NCBI GenBank assembly: GCA_031366605.1
Contig: JANLOO010000013.1
Location: forward strand, 1-13,334
Direction: 5' to 3'
Length of the DNA: 13,334 nt
DNA from: CALMEC01 sp031366605
Lineage (GTDB): Bacteria > Actinomycetota > Thermoleophilia > Miltoncostaeales > Miltoncostaeaceae
The first letter of the stretch is position 1, and the number at the start of each line of letters is the position of its first letter. Shown here piece by piece: positions 1 to 5,064 of the stretch. The position numbers and the translations under genes are program-made. The notes under the pieces were generated by a model that was not told where the DNA came from, did not search any database, and saw nothing but the letters and a program-made list of their open reading frames with translations.

Positions 1-132
1 AAGGCCTACATCAACAGGCGCATCAGCGAAGGCAAAACCAGGCGCGAAGCACTCCGCGCCCTCAAACGACACGTCACACGACGCGCCTACACCATCCTCA
101 AAACGACCAGCCCCGCCCTTGACAACCCATAG
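1..132 (+). CDS. IS110-family transposase, C-terminal fragment (cut by window start)
   Basis: The first 43 codons are open from the window edge to a TAG stop at 130-132. The peptide contains EGKTRREALRALKRH followed by a basic VTRRAYTIL stretch. This matches the C-terminal tail of IS110-family (DEDD/Transposase_20) enzymes, which usually end with an EGK-S/T-RREALRCLKRHLAR-type helix before the stop. The enzyme recombines the circular IS intermediate with target DNA. Most of the protein, including any catalytic residues, lies outside the window, so whether the element is intact cannot be judged. Family assignment is from motif memory. IS110 elements often target palindromic repeats, and a palindromic repeat does lie 77 nt downstream (209-241). 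Confidence 0.75.
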   Translation, partial: KAYINRRISEGKTRREALRALKRHVTRRAYTILKTTSPALDNP

Positions 133-183
133 GAGCATCACGCCGGGTGAATCGCAGGAAGGAAGGTAGCTGCCCGGGCGGGC

Positions 184-200
184 GACGTCCATTGGGCGTC
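184..200. repeat. Short inverted repeat downstream of the transposase
   Basis: GACGTCC-ATT-GGGCGTC pairs 6 of 7 positions around a 3-nt centre. It lies about 50 nt after the transposase stop. There is no T-tract, so a terminator role is weak; it may belong to the IS end or to the palindromic repeat region that follows. Confidence 0.35.
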
Positions 201-208
201 GGCCCCCC

Positions 209-241
209 GTTCACCTCACAGCCTGGCACCGAGAGGTGAAC
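209..241 (-). repeat. Dispersed palindromic repeat, copy 1
   Basis: Perfect 9-bp arms (GTTCACCTC at 209-217, GAGGTGAAC at 233-241) flank a 15-nt loop. Read on the minus strand, the unit is arm, YCGGTGCCAGG, variable bases, arm. A second copy lies on the opposite strand at 3427-3460. The arms and half of the loop are conserved between copies, which marks a repeat family resembling REP elements rather than a chance hairpin. It is near the IS110-type transposase end; that family often inserts at such palindromes. Confidence 0.7.
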
Positions 242-315
242 CCTGGTTCGCCCACAACCACCTCGGCCAGCTCGATGAGCGAGGCGAAGGGTGATTGCGG
301 CGGCGCGTCCATTCG

Positions 316-624
316 CTAGTTGAGCGCCTCGACGAAGAAGTTGACGATGCACTCGTCGTCCGGGCAGAACGACATCCATCCGGCGCGGCCGCAAAAACTC
401 TTCCACGTCCAGTCGGGACTCTCGAACCAGAACCACTCCAGGTCCGAAGCGGACTTGCCGCAGTCGGGACATGGTGTTGCCTCGGTCAGGTAGTGGTCTG
501 TGTGGTCGGAGTGGGCGATGCGGGGTGTTCGGTCGTCCTGGCTGCGCCACGCCAGGACGTCCTCGATCGGCGGTATTCCGGTCCAGTACGGATTGCGGAG
601 TTCAGGATCCAGGCCGGGCGTCAT
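316..624 (-). CDS. Small Cys-rich hypothetical protein (102 aa)
   Basis: A soluble protein of 102 residues. The central half has a Cys pattern suggesting a zinc site: C52-P-D-C55, then C78-G-R-A-G-W, C87 and C92. It ends FFVEALN. I know this general arrangement (CPxCG, Trp-rich segment, CGRAGW, C-x(4)-C, hydrophobic end) from uncharacterised bacterial proteins but can name no function. Its ATG at 624-622 overlaps the TGA of the preceding membrane-protein gene in an ATGA, so the two are translationally coupled. The Cys pattern and coupling support a real gene; metal binding is inference. Confidence 0.75.
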   Translation of the reverse strand: MTPGLDPELRNPYWTGIPPIEDVLAWRSQDDRTPRIAHSDHTDHYLTEATPCPDCGKSASDLEWFWFESPDWTWKSFCGRAGWMSFCPDDECIVNFFVEALN

Positions 625-959
625 CGGTGACCCCCGTCGGTGCGTGCCGCCGCCGCGAAGTCAAAGTCGCATTTGCGGCACTGGGTGACGCCCTTCTTGG
701 CATCGGTCCCACACGACGGGCAGACACGGCCCTTGGGTCGGGTCATGAACCAGATCAACGACAGGATCACGAACCCGACGAAGAACAGCGTCACCACCAG
801 GCCGACGCCGATGCTGGTCCCGACATCGCTCGCGTCCTGACACACCTGGTCGCCCGGGGCACACCCCTTGGACGGCCGGTCGGCGAGCGCCGCCCCGATC
901 CAGACCACGAAGATCGCCGTCCAGACGATCAACACCCAGCTCATCACCCGCTTCGGCAT
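621..959 (-). CDS. Two-helix membrane protein with C-terminal zinc ribbon
   Basis: 112 residues from ATG 959-957. A GTG directly upstream at 962-960 is possible, but the purine-rich SD GGGAGGG (973-967) is 7 nt from the ATG and only 4 from the GTG. Transmembrane helices lie at about residues 7-26 and 50-72. The connecting loop carries C33 and C40, which could form a disulfide if it faces outward. A zinc-ribbon pattern follows the second helix: C80-P-S-C83 and C94-R-K-C97. The family is unrecognised; DUF-type proteins with this plan are common in actinobacteria. It is the first gene of a coupled pair with the Cys-rich protein at 316-624, so a joint role at the membrane is a reasonable inference. 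Confidence 0.8.
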   Translation of the reverse strand: MPKRVMSWVLIVWTAIFVVWIGAALADRPSKGCAPGDQVCQDASDVGTSIGVGLVVTLFFVGFVILSLIWFMTRPKGRVCPSCGTDAKKGVTQCRKCDFDFAAAARTDGGHR

Positions 960-1112
960 CACAGTTCCCTCCCTCGGAGCTTCTTGACCCTTGGCAGTCG
1001 TCGTCGCGAGGGGCTCGTCTTACGGTGGGCTGGGCCTGGTTGTCGGGGACGTGGCGTTGGTCACTCCGGTCTCCTGTGGCCGGGCTCGAACGGCCGTCAA
1101 GAGTGTGGCGAG

Positions 1113-1207
1113 AATTGACACAGTTTCGTGACGAATTGACACACTTCGCGCGTCCGCTGTGACACTTGATCTGTCTTGATACCGGCATGGCGATACGGCA
1201 GTCACGG
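1113..1207 (+). repeat. Long direct repeat, copy 1 (IS-end-like)
   Basis: Bases 1113-1180 match 4131-4198 in the same orientation with few mismatches. The match resumes at GCAGTCACGG (1198-1207 versus 4200-4209) after about 17 extra bases in this copy. The repeat is itself built from two AATTGACACA units (1113-1122, 1134-1143) with a 21-bp period, around TTCGTGACGAA, which is palindromic. Such serial subterminal motifs resemble transposase-binding sites of IS21-type ends, but no transposase lies between the copies. The identity of the parent element is therefore inference. Confidence 0.75.
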
Positions 1208-1317
1208 GGTGGCGCGGGAGGTGGGGGACACGACCTGGTGCATCCGGGAGTTCGGCGTTGCGCAGGTGCGGGAGCCGTGGGAGCAGGGACGGCCCAACAG
1301 ACCGTCGCCGGCCGCAG

Positions 1318-1347
1318 TTCGACCGTGCGCGTCAGCGACGCTACTAT
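1318..1347 (+). promoter_or_regulatory. Candidate promoter of the MNT-HEPN operon
   Basis: TTCGAC at 1318-1323 and TACTAT at 1342-1347, with 18 nt between them, fit a sigma-70-like promoter. Transcription would begin near 1354, inside the inverted repeat and about 13 nt before the ATG. This agrees with the absence of a clear SD and with short-leader toxin-antitoxin mRNAs. Prediction only. Confidence 0.4.
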
Positions 1348-1381
1348 GCCTATACGTCAGCGACCTATGACGTTTAGGCAT
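1346..1381. promoter_or_regulatory. Inverted-repeat operator over the antitoxin start codon
   Basis: ATGCCTATACGTCA at 1346-1359 and TGACGTTTAGGCAT at 1368-1381 are inverted 14-bp arms with a single mismatch and an 8-nt spacer. The second arm includes part of the ATG at 1367-1369. A decamer CGTCAGCGAC also repeats directly at 1330-1339 and 1355-1364. The encoded protein begins with a winged helix-turn-helix, so autorepression through this site is the natural reading. Binding itself is inferred. Confidence 0.65.
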
Positions 1382-1990
1382 TCCTACGAAGGGAATCCGC
1401 TGCGTACCGAGGCGTCACAATTACTTCCTCTCTTTCGATCCGAGGGGCAAGGCAGGTTGCTCGCCCGCATCTATCTGGAGCCTGATCGGCCCGCGCCGAT
1501 CAGTCAGCTTGCACGTGACCTCGATCTCGACGCCGGGGGATTGACCCGCGAGGCCACCCGGCTGGAACGGGCAGGGTTGATCCGCTCCCAACGGATCGGT
1601 CGGCAACGGCTGCTGCACCCGCGCACCGAGTCCGTGTACTACGCCGACCTGCACGCGCTGCTGCTCAAGGCCTTTGGGCCCGCGACCGTGATTGGGCCGG
1701 TGCTCGCGCAGGTGCCCGGGATCGAGCAGGCGGTGATCTTCGGCTCATGGGCCGCGCGTTACCTGGGCGAGCCCGGTGCCGAACCGGGCGACGTCGATGT
1801 CCTCGTCATCGGACAGCCCCAGCGACGTTCCGTCACCCGCGCCACGACAGCGCTGACAGAGCGTCTTGGGCGAGATGTCAACGCCACGATCGTCTCACCC
1901 GAGCGGTGGAAGGCCGGCGCCGACGGGTTCATTCGACAGATCAAACGCAGTCCGACCATCGCACTCGACGTCGGTGAAACCGAACGCTGA
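1367..1990 (+). CDS. wHTH-MNT nucleotidyltransferase (antitoxin of HEPN-MNT pair)
   Basis: 207 residues from ATG 1367; an ATG seven codons earlier lies inside the operator arm and probable promoter, so it is less likely. Residues 15-80 form an ArsR/MarR-like winged helix (ISQLARDLDLDAGGLTREATRLERAGLI, then basic QRIGRQRLL). A minimal nucleotidyltransferase follows: FGSW at 125-128 and GDVDVLV at 141-147, giving the GS...DxD signature with D142 and D144. A VNATIVSPERW segment near 171-181 matches the end of this domain in wHTH-MNT proteins. In known HEPN-MNT systems the MNT partner neutralises the HEPN toxin, by AMP transfer in studied cases. Here it would also be the DNA-binding repressor. 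Its TGA overlaps the next ATG by one base (TGATG), so translation is coupled. Confidence 0.85.
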   Translation: MTFRHSYEGNPLRTEASQLLPLFRSEGQGRLLARIYLEPDRPAPISQLARDLDLDAGGLTREATRLERAGLIRSQRIGRQRLLHPRTESVYYADLHALLLKAFGPATVIGPVLAQVPGIEQAVIFGSWAARYLGEPGAEPGDVDVLVIGQPQRRSVTRATTALTERLGRDVNATIVSPERWKAGADGFIRQIKRSPTIALDVGETER

Positions 1991-2427
1991 TGGGCGAGAA
2001 GGAACTTCGCAGACTCCGCCAGGTGGGAGCCATCGATACGGTCGAACCGGATGCATCGACTGCCCACCAGGAACTCGACTCCGCACGACGCCACCTGGTC
2101 AGCGCGATGCTCATTGCCGGGGACGATCCGGCAGCAGCGTTCGCCGTCGGCTACGACGCCATTCGCAAAGCAATCAGCGCCCATCTTCGCGCACGCGGAT
2201 ACCGAGTCGCCAAAGGTGCCGGGTACCACCAGAGAACGGGCGAGTACGCCATGGCTGCGCTGGACCACCTGGGTGTCGTGGACCACATCGAAGCCTTCGA
2301 CGATCTCCGACAGTTGCGTAACCAGTCCGAGTACGAAGCGCTGATGGTTGGGCCGGAGGAACTTGCCGAGATGCTCGCTCATGCTCGCGCGCTTGTCGAG
2401 GCGATCGGCATCGACCTGGGGATCTGA
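1990..2427 (+). CDS. HEPN-domain protein (toxin of HEPN-MNT pair)
   Basis: 145 residues, predicted all-helical. It starts at ATG 1990-1992, sharing one base with the stop of the MNT gene. A helix around 47-70 (AAAFAVGYDAIRKAISAHLRARGYRV by position) and the C-terminal helices fit the four-helix HEPN bundle. The signature is R110-N111-Q-S-E-Y115: the R-N dipeptide of HEPN RNases is present, but the usual His of the R-x(4-6)-H motif is replaced by Tyr, as in the SAV_6107-like branch paired with wHTH-MNT partners. A canonical metal-independent RNase would act on RNA in the cytoplasm. Whether the Tyr variant keeps that activity or is an AMPylation target is not visible. The gene order (antitoxin first) and the coupling support a toxin-antitoxin unit. 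Confidence 0.82.
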   Translation: MGEKELRRLRQVGAIDTVEPDASTAHQELDSARRHLVSAMLIAGDDPAAAFAVGYDAIRKAISAHLRARGYRVAKGAGYHQRTGEYAMAALDHLGVVDHIEAFDDLRQLRNQSEYEALMVGPEELAEMLAHARALVEAIGIDLGI

Positions 2428-2615
2428 ATTCGCCACGAATGTCCTTCGGCCGGATCTACGCTGCGGTCGCCTCGGCGGGACGCAAAGCCCGCGGGGCACC
2501 TGTCGTTGATCTGCTGATCGTCGCAACGGCCTGCGCCCAGGGACTGCCGCTCTACCCACGCAACCCGGCGGACGTCCGCGCGCTTGGAGGCCTGATCGAC
2601 GTCGTGGTGGTGTAG
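2421..2615 (+). pseudogene. vapC: VapC-type PIN toxin, C-terminal remnant
   Basis: The frame from the end of the HEPN gene to TAG 2613-2615 encodes FGRIYAAVASAGRKARGAPV followed by VDLLIVATACAQGLPLYPRN and PADVRALGGLIDVVVV. This is the last 55-60 residues of a VapC PIN RNase: the D of VDLLIVATA corresponds to the third acidic metal ligand, and LYPRNPAD with the hydrophobic VVVV end is typical. Full-length VapC has about 130-140 residues. The N-terminal half with the first acidic residues is missing. An ATG at 2439 exists but would give only 58 residues without a complete active site. The fragment abuts the HEPN stop exactly, which suggests a recombination junction. No VapB partner is present. 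Confidence 0.75.
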
Positions 2616-3083
2616 GAGCATCCCGCCTGCCCACGATGGAGTGCGCGTGCAGGGGCGTGAGACGGGGACACAAGGAAAGTTGACACAACATTTCTTGTGT
2701 CAACCCATGCAACGCCGGCTCCAGGAGATGAACCGCGGTTCCAGGTATTCCTCCGACCGTTGGTACGGTGCGGCCTTGGTAGACGGTCATCAGCCGTAAC
2801 GTCACGAGATCGTTGGGTCGGAGTTTGCGAACGGGGGCGAACGACTCGGAAGCTACTCGGAAGCCGAACGCTTCAGAGTAGAGTTCCGGGACGGGCTGCT
2901 CATCGAAGGATTCCCCTCGCACGTCGCAGATACGAACACGTTTCCTGGCTTCAAAACAGTCCCCGGCGTCCTCTCCTCCCGTTGTGGCAACCGATAGCGG
3001 CAGGACACCGCTACCTCGGTGTTCGCTCAGGAAACGTGCCCGTACGTACGAGGAGGACCACGTGGCGCACCGTTCGCAACGGG
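2616..3083. other. Gene-poor stretch with a palindrome and an unassigned minus-strand frame
   Basis: No confident gene. On the minus strand a frame runs downwards from about 2990 and reads DCFEARKRVRICDVRGESFD, continuing through VPELYSEAFGFRVASESF and RKLRPNDLVTLRLMTVYQG to about 2740. It looks protein-like and could start at GTG 2922-2920. It then runs without a stop through the palindrome at 2679-2704 and becomes the antisense of the HEPN gene, so it is at best a decayed gene that lost its end. I do not recognise the family. Confidence 0.45.
2679..2704. repeat. Perfect 10-bp inverted repeat (GTTGACACAA)
   Basis: GTTGACACAA at 2679-2688 and TTGTGTCAAC at 2695-2704 pair perfectly across a 6-nt loop (CATTTC). 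The arm shares the core TTGACACA with the two long direct repeats at 1113 and 4131, so it may derive from the same type of element end. It could instead be an operator. No T-tract follows on either strand, so a terminator is unlikely. Confidence 0.65.
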
Positions 3084-3272
3084 TTACTGCTGGGACGGGC
3101 CCTGTGGGTCACGGCCGTTTCGGCCCTTGCGTCGACGCAGGATCGATTCGAGCGCGAACGGGGCCAACCACATCACGAGGCGCTTGAGGATCCGCATCCG
3201 TCGACCGGATCTGCGTGCAGCAGGGTCCGGGGTGGCGACCGGCTCGGCCGCCTTGCGGCGAAACAGACCAAT
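3084..3272 (-). CDS. Small basic hypothetical protein, ATT or lost start
   Basis: A 62-residue frame ending at TAA 3086-3084. Read from an ATT codon at 3272-3270 it begins IGLFRRKAAEPVATPDP and continues through a basic stretch (RRSGRRMRILKR), a short hydrophobic segment (LVMWLAPFALESIL, residues about 32-45) and a second basic stretch (RRRKGRNGR). The start lies 6 nt after the stop of the HdrB-like fragment, as expected in an operon. MGLFRRK-type beginnings are common in small actinobacterial proteins, so the ATT may be a mutated ATG. An in-frame ATG at codon 26 would leave 37 residues. A single membrane-touching helix flanked by Arg/Lys is all that can be said of function. It may be decaying with its neighbours. 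Confidence 0.4.
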   Translation of the reverse strand: MGLFRRKAAEPVATPDPAARRSGRRMRILKRLVMWLAPFALESILRRRKGRNGRDPQGPSQQ

Positions 3273-3278
3273 CGTGCG

Positions 3279-3425
3279 CTAGGCCCCGACCGTCTCAAGC
3301 ACACGGTCGAGCGACACCATGTGGCGCTTGAACTGCAGGACGTCCTGACCCAGGCCCAGGGCAAGCCCCAAGAGCTGCGGCAGGTGGAGCACCGGCATGT
3401 TGTACTCGGCTGCGGAGGCGAACAC
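3279..3425 (-). pseudogene. HdrB-like (heterodisulfide reductase subunit B / CCG-domain) C-terminal remnant
   Basis: 48 codons ending at TAG 3281-3279 encode ASAAEYNMPVLHLPQLLGLA, then LGLGQDVLQFKRHMVSLDRV and LETVGA. This matches the extreme C-terminus of HdrB/CCG proteins, where YxxPVxxxxQLxGLALGL and a K/R-H-x-V-S segment follow the last Cys-rich repeat. HdrB carries Fe-S clusters used in disulfide or quinone redox reactions and is about 290 residues long, so over four fifths are missing. The frame closes with a TGA immediately upstream, inside the palindromic repeat at 3427-3460, which marks the break point. Family call is from motif recall. Confidence 0.65.
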
Positions 3426-3426
3426 G

Positions 3427-3460
3427 GTTCACCTCCCGGTGCCAGGAACCTGAGGTGAAT
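3427..3460 (+). repeat. Dispersed palindromic repeat, copy 2
   Basis: GTTCACCTC (3427-3435) and GAGGTGAAT (3452-3460) are inverted arms with 8 of 9 positions paired, around a loop starting CCGGTGCCAGG. It is the opposite-strand homologue of 209-241. It lies exactly between the truncated end of the HdrB-like fragment and the truncated end of the sigma-factor fragment. Confidence 0.7.
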
Positions 3461-3469
3461 AGGCAACGC

Positions 3470-3912
3470 TCACCACCGGTCGTCGGCGATCTGCTGGATC
3501 TCCATCCCGTCCAGGTAGCGCAGGGTGGCGACCTGCCGGTCGCGCTCGGGGAGGCGGCCGATCACGTAGCGCACCCATGCGTCACCCTCCACCGAGTGCT
3601 CGGGCCGCTCGTCGGCGATGTCCCAGTCGGGTGGGGACGGGCATTCGGGCCAGGACTTGGCGTCCTGCCAGTGACCACAGACCGTCCAGGCCAGCACCTG
3701 GTCGACCACGCGAAACGGCATCGGGTAGCGCTTGCCCTGTCGAAGCTCCGAGATCAATCGCAGCTTGGTGTTTTGGGCGACGTCGTAGACATCCCCCGCC
3801 GGCAGTCGCAGTCGCAGCCGTGCGATGACCACCGGGTAGTGGGCGGCCGGCAGTTCCGAGTACCGCCCCTGCGTCAGGGTCGGTCATCCAGGTCGTCGCG
3901 CTCATCGCTCAT
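3470..3912 (-). pseudogene. ECF-type RNA polymerase sigma factor, frameshifted and C-terminally truncated
   Basis: The frame ending at TGA 3472-3470 holds a region 2-like part (HYPVVIARLRLRLPAGDVYD, VAQNTKLRLISELRQGKRYP, FRVVDQVLAWTVCGHW) and a region 4 start (RLPERDRQVATLRYLDGMEI, QQIADDRW). Region 4 stops in the first helix of the helix-turn-helix, so the recognition helix for -35 DNA is absent. The frame has no good start: a TGA lies at 3886-3884. ATG 3912-3910 opens another frame (MSDERDDLDDRP, then TGA at 3876-3874), and a single base change near 3877-3886 would join it to the sigma frame. That indicates a one-base indel plus a 3' truncation. An intact ECF sigma is usually 160-200 residues. 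Confidence 0.7.
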
Positions 3913-4283
3913 CTCAAGGAATCGCTCGGGGTGATGGACCGATGTACGGGGCCGGTCGGTCGTGACGCGCCAGAGGAGCCGGCGCAGTGTCGGCAGAACG
4001 CGAGGCCGTCAGCCTGGAGTCGAGGGGTGGCGCAAGGGGGATGCGTGGAGGTGGACAGGTCGTACGGCAGGCCGGCTGGGTTGTTGAGGGCGCGTCGGCC
4101 AGGATGGGAGCTGCCCGAAGGTGTCACGAAAATTGACACAGTTTCGTGACGAATTGGCACACTTCGCGCGCCTGCTGTGAGATCTGATCTGGCTTCATTG
4201 CAGTCACGGAGTTCGGCCACCATCCACGCCTGTCGATGGATCGTTGCGCTCCTTCCACGACCCCCAAGCTCGGAGGTAGCCTT
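3913..4283. other. Intergenic region with direct repeat copy 2
   Basis: 370 nt between the divergent sigma-factor remnant and the Uma2 gene. Besides the repeat at 4123-4209 and the SD at 4272-4276 I see no gene or RNA. Open frames on the minus strand across 3909-4511 are antisense to the Uma2 gene or run through the repeat, and none resembles a known protein. Confidence 0.55.
4123..4209 (+). repeat. Long direct repeat, copy 2 (IS-end-like)
   Basis: 4131-4198 matches 1113-1180 in the same orientation, and GCAGTCACGG recurs at 4200-4209. This copy keeps an extra feature lost from copy 1: GTCACGAAA (4123-4131) and TTTCGTGAC (4142-4150) are perfect 9-bp inverted arms around ATTGACACAG. Subunits AATTGACACA (4131) and AATTGGCACA (4152) repeat with a 21-bp period. 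Together with copy 1 it brackets the degraded 3-kb island. Confidence 0.75.
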
Positions 4284-4877
4284 GTGGTCATGGCAGCAAC
4301 ACAGCAACCACCCGCGATTCGGCGGTTCACAGCCGACGAGGTGTGGCGGATGGTCGAGATCGGCTTGCTGCATCCCGATGAGCCGTATGAGCTCATCGAC
4401 GGGCAACTGCGGTACGTGAGCCCGCAGAGCCCACGGCACGCCGGGATCATCGCGCAGCTCGGCACGGTGCTCATGTTCGCCTATGGCCCGGCCCGCCAGG
4501 TACGTGTTCAACTCCCCATCGGCGGCATCACCGATCAGATTCCGGAGCCCGATCTGGCGGTTGCCCCGGCGCCCCTGTCAATCGACGCGCCACATCCACG
4601 CGCCGGCGAGACCTTGCTGCTCATCGAGGTCTCCGAGAGCAGCATCGCGTGGGACGTTCGCAAGGGTGGGATCTATGCGTCGGCCGGCGCGCCGTTGTAC
4701 TGGCGTATCGAGGTCGCGCGCCAGGTCGTCGTGGTCCACCAAGGGCCACGGGCCGACGGCACTTGGGACGTCGTCTTCGAGGTCGCGGTCGATGGTGCGC
4801 TCGTGCTGCCGGGCATCGACCAGACGCTCGTGGTCAGACGGATCTTCGAGGTCCAGCGTCAGGCGCCGTCTGGGTGA
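4284..4877 (+). CDS. Uma2 family (DUF820) PD-(D/E)xK nuclease-like protein
   Basis: 197 residues from GTG 4284, which sits 7 nt after a perfect GGAGG (4272-4276). ATG 4290 two codons later is the alternative, with a 13-nt gap. The family landmarks are all present: ELIDGQLRYVSPQSPRHAGI (E of the first helix-strand), TDQIPEPDLAVAP (the conserved PD), LLLIEVSESSIAWDVRKGGI (E-V-S and the later K), and YASAGAPLYWRIE. These give an intact PD...ExS...K core like the restriction-endonuclease fold. Uma2 proteins are numerous in actinobacteria and cyanobacteria and their role is largely unproven; nuclease activity is a family inference. The gene stands alone, beside a repeat, and is convergent with the membrane-protein gene downstream. 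Confidence 0.9.
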   Translation: MVMAATQQPPAIRRFTADEVWRMVEIGLLHPDEPYELIDGQLRYVSPQSPRHAGIIAQLGTVLMFAYGPARQVRVQLPIGGITDQIPEPDLAVAPAPLSIDAPHPRAGETLLLIEVSESSIAWDVRKGGIYASAGAPLYWRIEVARQVVVVHQGPRADGTWDVVFEVAVDGALVLPGIDQTLVVRRIFEVQRQAPSG

Positions 4878-4887
4878 ATGACAGGGT

Positions 4888-4905
4888 GGAGCTCAAATGG
4901 GCTCC
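4888..4905 (+). terminator. Weak hairpin after the Uma2 gene
   Basis: GGAGCTC-AAAT-GGGCTCC forms a 7-bp RNA stem, including one U-G pair, starting 11 nt after the Uma2 stop. No uridine tract follows, so intrinsic termination is uncertain. Confidence 0.35.
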
Positions 4906-5064
4906 TCGATGTTCGCGACCCAGTCAACCGGTTTTCGAGCGAGCGCAATGCATACGTTCAGCTATCGGTCGATGCAGAACATTGGATCGGACGAGAGCGT
5001 GACGGCATAGGACGCACAACGTTGAATCTGGACAGCGAGTTGGCATGAAGGTCTCGGACGCGTG

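Larger units (their letters stand above)
960..1366. other. Intergenic region between divergent units, holding direct repeat copy 1
   Basis: About 400 nt with no convincing gene. It separates the minus-strand pair from the plus-strand toxin-antitoxin operon. It contains the SD of the membrane protein (973-967), the long direct repeat from 1113, and the promoter and operator candidate of the toxin-antitoxin operon at its right end. Reading frames through the repeat are open on the minus strand in both repeat copies, but they have no start signal, no recognisable protein and no conservation outside the repeat. Confidence 0.6.

Noticed and set aside
1020..1205. Minus-strand ORF through direct repeat copy 1, similar to one through copy 2
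   Set aside because: The similarity is explained by the DNA repeat itself and stops at its borders; no start signal or protein family.
1759..2922. A 387-codon minus-strand frame
   Set aside because: Most of it is antisense to the MNT and HEPN genes. Only the part above about 2705 looks protein-like, and it is described as an unassigned stretch.
3874..3886. Programmed frameshift in the sigma-factor gene at CCC TGA
   Set aside because: A +1 slip at CCC TGA leads to the wrong frame; the sigma frame needs the other shift and no heptameric slippery site exists. The missing region 4 end also points to a dead gene.
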